Below, one piece after another: positions 12,518 to 24,625 of a stretch of DNA of 64,000 nt. Every line of letters begins with the position of its first letter. Within the stretch, counting starts at the first letter, position 1. The DNA comes from Flaveria trinervia (Eukaryota > Streptophyta > Magnoliopsida > Asterales > Asteraceae). Below the pieces are notes generated by a model that saw nothing but the letters and a program-made list of their open reading frames with translations, made no database searches and had not been told where the DNA came from. The stretch is taken from contig CM046457.1 in the NCBI GenBank assembly GCA_025506515.1, positions 42,031,541 through 42,095,540 of the forward strand, given 5' to 3'. The translations under genes were made by a program, and so were the position numbers.

Positions 12518-15500
12518 ATGGCGAGTCGGTGGACTATGAGCACTAAGCACAATATTTGTGCTCATCTGGATCTGTCATCCAGACACGCTCCTGATTTTTC
12601 TGGCATCATCATGTTTCTCAGGAGATCGAGGATCTTTGATGCCATATCTACTCCGTGTACACCGTACCGTTCGATTTAGCAGGCCTTCTGGGAAGGCGCT
12701 GTAGTTGATAGATCCTCAGAGCCTCATCGAATCTGTAGTTCGATATTTGGAGAGGCCATTGAGATCTCTGAGGATGATCTCAGGACAGTGCTGCAGCTTG
12801 GGGATGATGCTGAATGCCCCACACGACTACACCCCCTTACTGTCCGAGGCTGATTCCTGCACGCCAAGTATGCTAGGGACATCAATGCAGGGGTGCTCAA
12901 CAAGAGCAACCTGTTCCCCCTGTTCAAGTACCTTGCGCACGTTCTGCTAAAGTGTATAGCATCTTGGAAGGGAGGTTTTGATGACCTTTTCGATCAGATC
13001 CAGAACGCATATGCTGCATTGGTGCTGAACCATTCGTTCAGCTTCTCCAGGATGATCTTCACCTACTTGGTGGAGAACATTGAGGGGAAAGGGAAGGAGG
13101 GCTTCTGCATGTACCCTCGCTTTATGCAGATGATTATCAACCAGAAGCTCCCTTCCTTGCCGAAGGAGAAGGAGGACGCGGTGGTACTCGAGGTGATGGA
13201 CGATACCACCTTAGGTAGGATGAAGGTCTACAGGGGGGAGCAGGTTAAGCCCCCTGTGAGGAGATTATTTGGGCATCTGGCCCGGGAGGATTACGTGGCG
13301 CCGGCTAGGCGTAAATGGCATCACGTTGACAGTGATTCTGAGGTAGAGCAGCTACAACTCCCTGATGATGACTCCGATGATGATGATAGCGGGGATGCTG
13401 GAGATGAAGGGCCTACTAAACCAAGGGTCCCCACTGCTGATATTACATCTCCAGCATCTGCCCCCACTGAAGATGGAGCGGACACTGCTGGGTTCCACCA
13501 GGATTTCATACCTGGTGAGGAAGAGGAGGAGTCGGATGAGGAGCCACTAACCTGGACTGTGGGAAGTAAAGTCGTTCCCATAGAACAGGGGCTCCGGGCG
13601 GTTGGTGGACGCCCAAGCGGGTCGGGAGATACTGACACTGATCCTACATGTGGTCCCGATCCGCCAAGCCATGTTCTAAGGGGAGCTTCCTCCTCGATAG
13701 GATCGAGGAAGTAGAGGATGGCTCAGCCCCATGGTATGAAGAAGAAGAAGCGAAGACTCACCTTCATCACTCCCACTACTACTACCACAGCCACCACCAC
13801 TCTACCTACCACCACAGCCACCATCCCTACCACCATTCCACCCAACACCACCACCATCACCCTTCCATCCACCACCACATCATTCACACCTACACCACCA
13901 CCACCATCATATATACCACGTCCAATCTTCACCATTATCACCACCACCACTAGCCATCCTACAGTACCATCTTCTTTCCCTCCATATCCATCAGGATCAC
14001 CTTTACCTCCCAATGAGTAGAAGAATAGCTCTCAGCACTTAACCGAATGGTTCTGAGGTTGTTAGCTGCAGATGAAGAGAAAACCACTCAGATACGACAG
14101 CTGGTAGACCTGACCACTGTCCAATCTCAGCAGCTTTCTCATCAGGCTCGATTGATCGATGAGCAGGCTCATCAGATGTCTCAACTCCAGGAGCAACACG
14201 CCAAAAAGATTGAGGAGCTGGAGGCTGCAAACAAATCTCTGCAGTTAAAGCTCAAAGGGTCCAAAGACGAGCACTTAAAGATAGGAGAAGGTGATGGAGA
14301 CGATGATGCTGATGATGATAGTGATGATAATGATGACAGTGATAATCACTATGGTGATACTGATGTTAGTGATGATGATGATGATGACTCTTCATCTGTG
14401 GGTGCCACATCAGCGAGCGAAAGAAGGACCAAATGAACTAAAGATCCGAGTGCCTCCACATCCAACCCGGCAACAGAAGAGCCGATGATCCAGGACAAGA
14501 GTAATGCTTAGATGTTTTATTGTTATATAAAATCATTTGTATGTGGATCATATATAAAATTAATGAAATGAATGTTTATATGTTATGTAAATGGTTATGT
14601 CTCACTTATTATGGTTATGTCTTGATTAGTAACTAATGATTGTTGTGTTGAATGTTTAAATCAATCATATCCAGACTTTCAAAGGGACGATTACGACATT
14701 GCTCCCCTTCAGCAGGTCAAGACTCAACTAACCATGATTCTTGATCTGCAAGGGATTGTCAGGAGATCAGTGAGTTACACCCCTGAAGAAGGGGAAATAA
14801 TTCACAATCTCACTAACAAGGAAATTGCAGAAATGTTCAAGCTCAATCCCGATGAGATTGTCAAGGATGCTCCAACTTTTTTAGAAACCAGTGATGACGA
14901 GCTGAACGATATTGATGAAATAGAAAACGAGGACGTCACTGCGGAGCACTATCCCGAGTACGCTGACAAAGAGGGAAATATGGTCCCCAATCTGGGTGAT
15001 TCCCTGGACAGTGATACATTTGAGATATTGGATAAGATGGAGCAAGAGTCTGAGAAGGTTGAAGACCAAGCCCAAGCCTCAAACACCGATGTAGATATCA
15101 GAAAGGCTGAATGGGCTGCATGTTTTGAGGAGATCCAAGCATAACGCTCTGCTCCTAAACCGAATGTCTACACCAAGCTCTACAAAGTGAAGAAACATCA
15201 CAAGGTGTCAGGAAAGATTATCGCGTGGGCTCATTTTGATGATCTTAATGTATACGCGGTAAAGAGAGAGATGGGTATTGAGTACTTTAGATTCCCGCAT
15301 GATCTAAAGTCTCTACTTGCTTTTGAGCTCAACCAGCTGGCTAAATTGAAGTTGTTATATGCTAACCCGAGGAAGATGTCAAGCTGGTTTGAGGCTGCCT
15401 TGAAGAAAGAGTACTACACCAGGTGGTCAACTTCAAACCTCAACAACCTACGAGGTATATTAGATGTTCTGAAGTTGATCCCATAACTGGAAAGCCTAGA

Positions 15501-15792
15501 ATAGTGCTAAAGTGGAGTCCCCCAAGAACAATGTCTAGAATCCCTCTTAGGGAAATGCCACAGGACTTCACTCCATACTTTAAGTGGTGGTACTATGATT
15601 GGAGAACAGGGGAGGCGGTCATAGTTCTGAACAAAGCAGGCAGAATGGATACTATCAGGGTATTTGACCCGATGTGGCTTACAAACCTGTCAGCTGAAGA
15701 TGTCTACACACTATACAAGTGGCCACTGTTCTATGACACGCAGATATTGTACAAGCCCTTTAATTCCAAAATGTGATACGACTCTGCTTTAC
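12518..15792 (+). pseudogene. E1 ORF3 (env-position accessory protein), 3' truncated
   Basis: It starts at ATG 12518 (MASRW), the homologue of the Z start at 20940. Exon 1 runs to 14500. It contains an N-terminal globular domain of about 270 residues (KHNICAHLD, FLRRSRI, LNKSNLFPLFKYLAHVLLKC, DDTTLGRMKVY), an acidic linker (GFHQDFIPGEEEEESDE), a basic KKKKRR patch, a Thr/Pro-rich tract (13770-13940), a Gln-rich coiled coil (14090-14270) and an Asp-rich tail (14290-14390). Exon 2 from 14669 has the conserved C-terminal domain. Stops lie at about 12677, 12851, 13712, 14018, 14434 and 15142, with frameshifts near 14012, 15424 and 15741. The role is unknown: no signal peptide, transmembrane helix or enzyme motif is visible. 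Confidence 0.8.
14501..14668 (+). other. Predicted coding intron in E1 ORF3
   Basis: This A/T-rich 168-nt stretch has donor GACAAGA|GTAATG. The acceptor side TTTAAATCAATCAT aligns with TTTAAATCAAACAG in B and has lost its AG. Removing it joins the two coding segments in phase: the split codon becomes AAT, then CCA GAC, and the downstream ATG at 14734 is in frame. Confidence 0.6.
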
Positions 15793-16863
15793 AAACCAAT
15801 GAAAGGTTTCCTCTTGTGCTAAAGTTCATAAGGATTCTTACCATGAGTCTTAACCACTAAAACTATGTTTTGCACATAGCAGGCCATGTTAACTGCCTCA
15901 GCCCAGAAGGTGATAGGCAGTTTAGAGTCAGACAACATAGTTCTTGCAGCTTAAACAAGTGTCCTGTTTCTCCTCTTAGCAACACCATTTTGCTGAGGAG
16001 TCCTATCTTGTAATACCCTTTTCATCACAAAATGTATCAAGGATTTGGTTCTTAAATTTAGTTCCTTGATCACATCTTATGGTTTTGACCTTGTGATTAC
16101 ATTGATTCTCATTTTAAGATGAAATTCTTTAGAATCTTAGGAGTCTCATCCTTTGTTCTAAAGAAGAAGACCCAAGTGAATCTTGTAAAGTCATTTGTGA
16201 TCACTAAATAGTAAGAGGTCCTTCCTAGACTCATTACATTACTGGGGCCAAAGAGATCCATATGTAACAAGTGTAGGGGAATAGTGATGGAGTTTCTTTC
16301 CTTTGGTTTGTGAGATACCTTGTGTTGCTTCCCTTTCAGGCATGCCACATAATGGTCATCGCTTGTAAAATCTTTCTTTGGCTAACTAGTTACCAAATCT
16401 TTCTTAATCCATTTATACATGTTTTTAAACTTTACATGGCACATTCTTTAATGCTAGAGGAAAGACTCATCACTATTAGCTTTAGATAGAAAGCATGAAA
16501 CTTCTCTTGAGGGAGATGTTTCTTGCAAATCCATCTTGTACATGTTCCTTCTCCTGGGGGCTTTAAGTAGGATATGGTCTTAAGGAATGACCACCCCGGG
16601 CTTGAGAACAATGCACTCATGCTCAGTGAAGAGCATGTTATGACTCTGATCATAAAATTGAGATAGACTTAGAAGATTATATCCAAGCTCGTTGACAAAG
16701 TTTACCTTCTCAATGTTGAGCTTACCATTTATGACCTTGCCCCTTCCAGAAATGTAACCACCTTCATCTCCTCCCAAAGCAACTGGCCATCCATCAATTC
16801 TTTCAAACTTTTGGAGTAGTGACCTATTGCCTATCATGTGCCTGGAACAACCACTATCAATAA
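15793..16863 (-). pseudogene. Y pol fragment: protease and integrase
   Basis: Minus-strand copia protein. DSGCSRHMIGNRSLLQKF (protease, about 16855-16805) is followed by the pre-integrase box with ACLKGKQHKVSHKPK (about 16348), then the integrase core with LLHMDLFGPSNVMS and RTPQQNGVAKRRNRTLV (about 15990). It stops after KRKPFIGL at 15793, where E1's broken end begins. Several stops are present. Upstream it is interrupted by Z; rejoining at the AATAA duplication gives NVWIIDSGCSRHM without a gap, proving continuity with 31602-34389. Confidence 0.85.
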
Positions 16864-17578
16864 TGTTAGGACCATGTACAGATGGAGTACTAACGGATTC
16901 AACATTTTACCAGATCAAATAGTTCAGAATCCTATTTGATTGGCAATCCAATAAGTGAGAACAATAACACGATCGATATACGAATGAACTAAACGTTAAG
17001 AATGAGTAGGAATCGATCAAGATCGAACTATGAAGTTGGACAGGCTGTTTGGGACGCTCTGGATAGCTAGGATTTATGTGTATTCAAAGTATCTCTCAAA
17101 GTGTTTTGTTTTTACATGAATTAGGTGGTATTTATAGGTTAGTAGTTTCTATTCATACGACTGAACCATTAACATGGTTCAGTCGTGTGACTGAATCATG
17201 CGATTGAGTCATACGCATGACTGAACTTTCAATCGTACGACTGAGTCAATCTTATGTCTCAATCATACGACTGTTCTAGTTTCCTGGTTCAGTCGTGCGA
17301 CTAGTCCATAAGCATGATAAATTCATGCGTATGGTCCATAAGTATGGTCCATTAGCATGAATAATCACCCGACTAGATTGAACACATTACTTAATCATTT
17401 TGACTAAGAACTATGTACCATAACCTCAAACCTATATAAGAAGTTCATACATATGAATCAAAGATAAATAAACATCAAAGCATATATCATATTTCGTTAA
17501 ATCGTCACATTACATATATGTAAGACATGAAAGACTTTTATATTTAAGCATATAAACTAGGAACATCATGTATCTACA
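16864..17578 (-). repeat. Z 3' LTR
   Basis: On plus it runs from TGTTAGGACC to ATCTACA (715 bp). The motif array is at about 17150-17375 and the TATA box (TATTTATA on plus) at 17129-17136. The polypurine tract AACTTTCCTTTG (plus) follows at 17579. It is very similar to the 5' LTR at 30889. Confidence 0.92.
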
Positions 17579-17603
17579 AACTTTCCTTTGGACCTTGTTT
17601 ACC

Positions 17604-20600
17604 CTATTGTCTAACATTCTTCACATGCTCTTGAAATTTCTTGTACTTCTCTTCTCTGGTGACTCCTGTATGTATCTCAAATGCGAAGCAGAGCCATATA
17701 ACATGTTGGAATTGAAGAGCTTGTACAATGTCTTGCGTGTCAAAGAATAGTGGCCATTTGTATAAAGTGTAAATGTCATCAACAGACAAGTTAGTAAGCC
17801 ACATTGGGTTAAATACCTTGATAGTCTTTATCTTCCCATCTCTGTTCAGAACTATGACCGCTTCACCTATCCTCCAATCATAATACCACCATTTGAAATG
17901 TGAAGTGAAGTCCTGAGGCATTTCTCGTAAAGGAATCTTAGACATTGTGCATGGAGGACTCCACTTCAACACTACTTTAGGCCTTCTAGATATAGGATCA
18001 ACTTTAGACTTATGAATGAACCTCTTAGGTTGTTGAGGTCTGAAGTTTACCTATTTGGTGTGGTATTCCTTCTTCAATGCTGCCTCAAACCATCCTAACA
18101 TCTTTCTCGGGTTGGCATACAACAGATCTAAGCATGCCAATCGGTTGAGCTCAAAACCAGGAAGAGTCTTCAGATCATGTGGATATCTGAAGTACTCAAT
18201 CCCTTTGTCCCATTTAATAGCATAGACTTCCAAGTCTTCAAAATATGCCCACGCAATAATCTTGCCAACACTTTCTGATGTCTCTTGACTCTGTAAAGTT
18301 TGGTGTAGGCATTTTGCTTTGGGGGTGCGCGTTGGGCTTTCATCTTAGCAAAAAAAGCTGCCCATTTAGCTTTCTTAATATCAACATTTGCATCTAAAGC
18401 TTGGGTTGTACTTTCATCTTTCCCTTTTTTCTTTCTCCATCTCCTCCAACTTATCAAAAGTATCACTGCCAAACGTTTCACCCAAGTTGGGGATAACATT
18501 GCCTTCAGGGTCAGTGTACTGTGGGTAGTAATCTGCAGTGACATCCTCTATCTCTATCTTATCCACATCTTTCAGCTCCTCATCACTCAAAACATCAACT
18601 TCTGGAGCATCTTTAACAAGCTCATCAAGATTCAGTCTGAACATTTCAGCGAGCTACTCGTTTGTCAGATCATGGATGATCTCTCCTTCCTTAGGAGTGT
18701 AGCGCACAGATCTTCTGACGATCCCTTGCAAGTCAAGAATCATAGTAAGTTGAGTCTTGACTTGCTGAAGGGGGGTGACTTCATATTCATCTAGCTATTG
18801 AGCTTCATCTGTTTGATTAAACATTCAACACATCACACATAAATCATTAATCAAGACATTGAACCATAAATAATCATTAATTACATTAATGTAATACACA
18901 ATTCAAGTGCAAAATTTTTAAATACATAAACATCTAGTCATTAATTTTGTCTTGATCGGGTGTCTCTTTAGCTTGAGGAGCTGAGGACGAGGCTCTTTGA
19001 TCCTGATTTCTATTGGTGCGCCTCTCCTTTGCTGATGGATTTGAGGCTAACACAGATGCATCACCTTCTTGATCATCCTCCTCATCATCATCACCTCCTT
19101 TTCCTTTTCCACTTCCTCCTACTTCTCGTCATCACCATCTTCTTCTTCTTCATATTCATCTTCAGTGAGCTCATCATCATCCTCATCATCACCATATTTA
19201 ATCTTCAAAGGCTCACTCTTTGATCCCTTTAGCTTTAGCAAAATCTTTTTGTTCTTATTCTCTCCTTCAATCCTCTTTACCGAAGCCATCACCAGCTCAT
19301 TTTGACTTTTTAGTGCGTGGTGTGCTCAGCCCAAAGCTCTCTCATACTGCGCGTTCTTCTCACTTAGTCGAGCGATTTGCTTGGCTTGAGCCGCATTTAC
19401 CGCCATCAGCTAATTGATCTGAGTAGCTCTTATATCGTTAGTGGCGATCAACTTTAGTACCATATGGTGAAAATGGGAGGAGGAATAGGAATGGATTGTG
19501 GTGGAATTGTGTTGGGTATTGTGGGTGCGATGGAGGTAGGTGTATGAATGGTAGTTGGAGTATCAGTGGTTGTGGAGGTGTTAGCGGGTGTGGTAGTGGT
19601 GGTAGTGGTTGTGGTTGTGGCAGTAGTGTCTGTGGTTGTGGCAGTGGTAGTGGAAGATGTGATCAAAGTAAACCTTGGTCTCTTACTCCTTTTTCCATAA
19701 GGATGGGCCATCCTCTTCTTCCTGGAGCCCTTGGTTGTAGGGGCTCCCCCTAAGCTAATAGGTTGGTTTGGTGAGTAAGTAAGATCAGTGGCATCAGGAT
19801 CATCATCTGCAGTACCAGCTGGGCGTCCACCAACCGCCTCTATTCCCTTCTCAGTAGCCACGACCCGGCTCCCAACTGTCCTGGTGAGAGGCTCATCATC
19901 AGACACCTCCTTTTCATCTATCAGGAAGTCCTGGTGGAAAGCAGCCTACTTAGATCCACCAAGAGAAGCTGCAGTACTGTGAGGAGGTGGTGGAGATATA
20001 TTAGACATGTTAGTGGCCCTTGAATGACTGGGGCCAGCATCTCCACCACCTTGACCATCATCAAGGTCATCATCATCGTCGTCGTCTTCGTCAGTGGGAA
20101 CCACTATAGGCTTAATATCAGAAGCACTATCGTCGTGACACCACTTCTTACGAGAGGGCGCCATATACTCCTCGTTGGCCAGATGACCAAACAGTCTCCT
20201 GACCGGGGGCTTCACCTACTTCCCCCAGTACACCTTCATCCTTCCCAGTGTGGTGTCATCCATAACCTCTAGAACAACAACATCATCCTTCTTTTTCGGT
20301 AGCAGAGGAAGCTTCTCGTCTATGATCATCTGTAAGAACCTTGGTATATACAGAAGCCTTCCTTGCCCTTGGCCTCAAGGTTCTCGATCATGTAGGAGAA
20401 TATCATGTGGGAGAAACTGAACAGGTGGTTCAGTACCAGAGCAATGTATGCATTCTGGAATTGATCAGACATCACATCGAATCCTCCTCTCCTTGACGCT
20501 ATGCACTTAAGAATAACATGAGCCATGTACTTGAACTAGGGGCACAAGTTTCTCTTGTTGAGCACACCTGCATTGATGTCCCAAGTGTACTTCATCCTTA

Positions 20601-20940
20601 GAAAGCATCCTCGAATAGTCAAAGGATGCAGCTTGGTTGGGTAGGCACCGTCCTCACCCACATCCAAGACTCGCCTTAGATTAGCTGCAGTAATCCTAAT
20701 CTCTTGTCCGAAGATGAAGCTCCGAATGCAGTGGGGCTCCACGGACCTGTCAACCAAAGCACCTTCCCAGAAGGCCTGCTGTATAGAATAGTAGGGTGTG
20801 CATGGAGCAGAGATAGCCTTGTAGATCCTCGATCTACGTAGAAAGGCTATAATCCCAGCAAACTTGGAAGCATTCTGAGATGTAGCATCTAAGTGAGCAC
20901 AGATGTTGTGCTTGGTGCTCATCATCCATCTATCAGCCAT
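17604..20940 (-). pseudogene. Z ORF3 (env-position accessory protein)
   Basis: The start is the ATG at 20940 (MADRWMMSTKHNICAHLD), just inside a splice acceptor; the stop is TAG at 17604-17606. The architecture is as in E1: N-terminal domain (FLRRSRIYKAI, QAFWEGALVDRSVEPHCI, LNKRNLCPQFKYMAHVILKC), acidic linker, basic KKRMAHPYGKRSKRPR patch, a Thr tract near 19600-19700, a coiled coil (19260-19420), an acidic tail (19070-19190), a short intron (18809-18944) with a damaged donor (GT to TT), and the C-terminal domain ending NVRQ. It is broken by several stops and frame changes but is full length, about 1,000 residues if spliced. The short ORFs on the plus strand here are shadows. Confidence 0.8.
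18809..18944 (-). other. Predicted coding intron of Z ORF3 (donor mutated)
   Basis: On minus the donor position reads GACAAAA|TTAATG, where E1 and B have GTAATG. The acceptor is TTTAATCAAACAG at 18810-18809. It corresponds in place and base composition to 14501-14668 and 55035-55182. Confidence 0.5.
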
Positions 20941-20944
20941 GTTG

Positions 20945-21503
20945 CTAAAACACAAGAGAGATATACATTAGATTTGTGCATAACAGAAGACAGTTGGAAC
21001 TTAACTGTTTTGATCAAACTAGTTTAGTCGTGCAACTGAACCATACGACGGAGTTTTAGTCCTACGATTGAGTTTAGTCGTACGATTTAGCCTGCGGTTG
21101 AGTTTAGTCGTCCTATTGAGCCTGTGACTAAACATAGTCATATGCTATGCCATGCGTTTGAATCAGTCGTGCGACTGATCCCATACGCATGATTCATTCG
21201 TGCGATTGAATCGTGCACCTGGCTAAATCGTGCGACTGAAGTTCATTAGCATGTCCATTTGCATCTTTCACTGTTGAACCCCATGGATTTGAATCTTTGT
21301 CAAAAACATGACATTATACTTCGTGTTTAATGTTATTTGGACCGCAGAGACTCGAAATAGCACTTAATGTCCTTTAAATCAACTTTTATGTCCATTTAAG
21401 TGGTCTATTTTTAGGGTTTAGTCTCGGTTCTAGGTTTTAGCATAATTGGTCCTTAAAGATGCGATTAGGGCATTCATTTGGATCGATTTTAGTTGCACAG
21501 TAC
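20945..21503 (-). other. Predicted 5'UTR intron of Z ORF3
   Basis: On minus the donor is CTACAG|GTACTG at 21503 and the acceptor GTGTTTTAG ends at 20945, five bases before the ORF3 ATG. The array of CAGTCGTGCGACTGA-like repeats lies at about 21015-21260. The upstream promoter is missing because the gypsy fragment begins 25 nt beyond the donor. Confidence 0.6.
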
Positions 21504-21528
21504 CTGTAGATGAGTAGAACACACGCTA

Positions 21529-23865
21529 TGTAAGGCCCCGTTCCTGGGACGCTCATAGCTGGTCAATCATCGCACATAAAACACATAATTACATTAACTT
21601 TACTAAAATCATGTAGCGGAAAGACTTTAAGCAAACATTTCATTTCCTTTAAATAAACACTTTTGCAAAATAATACATCATTCATTACAAAATATAGTTC
21701 GTTCGTATTACAATGCAAAAACATTATACAAAACAATGTCATCCAAAAATGCCAAGTAGCTGCACCGCGCCATCCTCAGCAATGCTCACTTGCCAACTGA
21801 AAAATGCATAAAAAAATTCTGTGTTGCTGAGTGAGTTCTAGTTTTATAAAAACATTACATTACCTTCCATTCGTTAAAACATTATCTTTACTATCGCACG
21901 TGATCACACAACGTACATACATCAAGGTAATCATTATTATCTTCCTCATTGTTTGTTTCGTACATTTCGCACATTTCGCACATTTCGTACGTATCGCACT
22001 TTTCGTACATTTATTATCTTTCACTTCTATATAGGTCCTCTCATGTACTTAACCCCCCTCTAGAGCACCAAGCAATTCCATCTAGAGTTTAGCGACAAGG
22101 ACCCTATATCCCACGTATGGAATGATCACTAGGACAGAATCCTCCTGTGTGTGTGAACTCTTATGGGTTCGCTAAGATCGCACATTGTATAACACACAGT
22201 AATTAGGAAATCGCACGTATTGGAGCAGTCACCAAGACTAAACTCTTACTGTCTGTATGAACCCTTATGAGTTAGCCAAAATCGTCATTGTAGACACACA
22301 CAGTTGAGCTAACAACTCTCAATGAGTTGTGAACCTCCTTTCATCTGCTTGCAAGGCTTTTCATTCGTTCCTTCATTATGTTCCACTTTCATTATCTTAA
22401 ATCTTTCACTTTGTTAACATAATACTTTACGTTCATTATCATAACCACACCACATAAAGTCACGTCATAATACGTAGTAAGGAACATAAGAAAACATATC
22501 TACATAACATACATAGCATACATAATCAACATACATTAGCATCATCATACATAGCATCAATCATACATCATCATAACATCATGCATCATACATTCACATA
22601 CATAAACATATGCACAACGAGCATAAGTCAGCATAAAACATAACTGACCCATAGCGAGGTAGCGGGGGTTCGGGGCGGCAGCCCCTAATAGCGGGGTCCT
22701 AGGGGCTGCAGCCCCTAACAGCGGGGTCCAAGGGGCAGCAGCCCCTAGTGGGGTCCAAGGGGCAACAGCCCCTAATAGGGTCCAAGGGGCAACGCCCTGG
22801 CCGAGGTCGTGCTACCAGGTCAGCGCAAAATTTGTTTCATTTTAACACTTTTATATAGCACACTTCCTTATAGAAAAATTGATCTTCCCGTTAAAACCTC
22901 TTAAAATCTTGGTCATTTAAATCGTATATTTAGTATGCATTTTCAGCCCCAAACTAGTTTAAAACCTTTCAAATAGGGGATCTAGAACTCACCTGGACTA
23001 AGTGACTAGCTCCTCAATCAAGCTTTCAAGATAAGGGTTACACTACATAGCCTGCAAATAAGTTAACACTCAAAGGAGTTAAGTTCTGCCTAATTTCACT
23101 GCTAATTTCGCTTCAAGATCAGCAGTTTTGCCAGCAGTTCCGCCAGCAGCTTCGCTGCTAGTTTCGCCAGCAATTTTGCTGGCATCTTCGCTGCTAGTTT
23201 CGCCCAACTTTCGTTGGAAATTCAACCTTGCGAATCTACCTGCGAAACTATAGTTTCGTAGAAAGATCCATAATATCGGTGGACGACTACATAGTTTCGC
23301 TGGATGAACCCTAATTTTGCAGAACGGGCTGAAAATTACGAACCAACCTATTTTTGACCCAAAACGTCAATCTTTTACATCCAAAACCTTGGTTTATCAC
23401 CCAATAAGCTATATCTAAGCTTCTTACATGTTTTCTCACATAAAAACATGAGTTTTGGGCAAATCTTTGCCACTTTCAAAAACCCCAATCCTTAGAATCC
23501 GGGTTTATATCAAAAGCAACAATTAAATTATGTTTCTTACCTAGATTCTTGGTGGTTTCTTGTTGTTTGGATGCCCACGAACACCAATCTTCAATCCCGA
23601 GATCAACCGAGCCTTGAATCTTCAATTCTCTCTACTTTCTCTATCTACTCTCTCTCTAGAACTAGAGTGTTGAGTTGCAAATGAGAGCTGCTCAAGCTGA
23701 TCCATTTATATATACCAGGCGCTCCCGGGACCTTAAACTCGTCAAACTCATAACCCGAAGAGTTAATTCGGTCTATAACCCATATCCATCTTATTTTCAT
23801 TAAAGGGTCTCGTCTAAGCCCATTATTATTATTTGGCTCGCTTAGACATTATTCCGAGCATTACA
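21529..23865 (-). repeat. Gypsy 3' LTR, about 2.3 kb
   Basis: On plus it starts TGTAAGGCCCCG and ends GAGCATTACA. Internal repeats include a 10-bp CATTTCGCAC run (21960-22015), two diverged copies of a roughly 115-bp unit (22085-22320), a GC-rich 25-30-bp tandem repeat with GGGGTCCAAGGGGC and GCAGCCCCTA (22655-22795), and an array of TTTCGCTGC/TTCGCCAGC words (23100-23240). A minus-strand TATA box (TATATATAAATGG) lies near 23703-23715. Large LTRs of this kind are typical of chromovirus-type gypsy elements. Confidence 0.85.
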
Positions 23866-23889
23866 AGTCCACCCCCTTATCTAGGTTTC

Positions 23890-24625
23890 ATCCTTGAAAC
23901 CTTTTAGTTGCTGAATAGTTGAGGGTAATGCTGCCTCATCTCCTCCTCAACTTCCTAAGTGGACTCTGATCCCTTCCTGTGCTTCCACTATACACGCACC
24001 AAGGGAACCACCTTATTCCTTAGCCTCTTCTCTTTCTGATCGATGATCGCCACTATTTGCTCCATATAGTTGGGCCTTTAATCCACTTCAATGTCCTCCA
24101 GTGGCACCACCATATCCTCCTCGGCTAAGCACTTTCTCAAGTGAGATACATGGAATGCCAGATGAATTCCACTTAACTCACTAGGCAACTCCAACCTATA
24201 GGCCACCTCTCCTACTCGAGGAATGATTAGAAAAGGCCCTATGTATCTTGGGCTCAACTTTCCCCGCTTCCTAAACCAAATGATGCCCTTCCAAGGTAAG
24301 ACCTTTAACATAACCTTGTCACCCACCTGGAACTCAATCGGTCTACGTCTCTTGTCGGCATACGACTTTTGTCTATCTTTGGTTGCCTTCATAAAGGCTT
24401 TGATCCTTTCCAACTTCTCAATCGTAGCCTTGACCACCTCGACACTCCCTAACTCTTTATGGCAATGTCACCCCAACAAGCAGGTGTTCTACATCTTCTA
24501 CCATATAACATCTCATAAGGAGGCATACCAATGCTAGCATGATAACTATTGTTATATGAGAACTCAGCTAACGGTAAGTGGTCATCCCAACTTCCTCCAA
24601 AATCAATGACGCATGCCTGAAGCAT
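23890..24625 (-). pseudogene. Gypsy integrase, C-terminal part
   Basis: Minus-strand reading gives CVIDFGGSWDDHLPLAEF, SYNNSYHASIGMPPYEMLYG and RRCRTPACWGD (end of the catalytic core), then DRQKSYADKRRRPIEFQVGD, LSPRYIGPFLI and LAFHVSHLRKC (C-terminal domain). It has one frame change near 24450 and a stop at 24078. It is entered in frame from Z's pol, giving a chimeric ORF 24449-25351. The family is Ty3/gypsy beyond doubt. Confidence 0.9.

Larger units (their letters stand above)
2456..15792 (+). mobile_element. E1: Sirevirus-type Ty1/copia element lacking its 3' end
   Basis: It comprises 5' LTR 2456-3135, primer site 3138-3149, gag, pol, a 2.7-kb spacer and ORF3 up to about 15792. There the ORF3 C-terminus stops abruptly and minus-strand Y integrase begins. 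No polypurine tract or 3' LTR of E1 follows, so a deletion removed E1's end plus the Y stretch between integrase and RT. The RT/RNase H type (DVKSAF, VDDIIFGS, YSDSDYSG), the long third ORF and the LTR-adjacent PBS fit Sireviruses. All three coding regions carry stops, so it is not autonomous. Confidence 0.9.
21529..24625 (-). mobile_element. Ty3/gypsy fragment inside Z: 3' LTR and integrase end
   Basis: The LTR (21529-23865) has a polypurine tract on its right (AGTCCACCCCC on plus, from 23866), so the element is on the minus strand. Only the integrase C-terminal part remains. At 24625 it passes directly into Z's RT/RNase H reading frame. The 5' remainder and the other LTR are missing. The retained LTR end at 21529 is intact. 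Confidence 0.85.

Noticed and set aside
13723..14013. Val/Gly-rich minus-strand frame opposite the Thr tract
   Set aside because: It is the reverse complement of the ACC/CCA-rich coding repeat of ORF3.
19029..19305. Ser-rich and hydrophobic plus-strand frames
   Set aside because: They are shadows of the acidic tail of Z ORF3 on the minus strand (GAT/GAA repeats read backwards).
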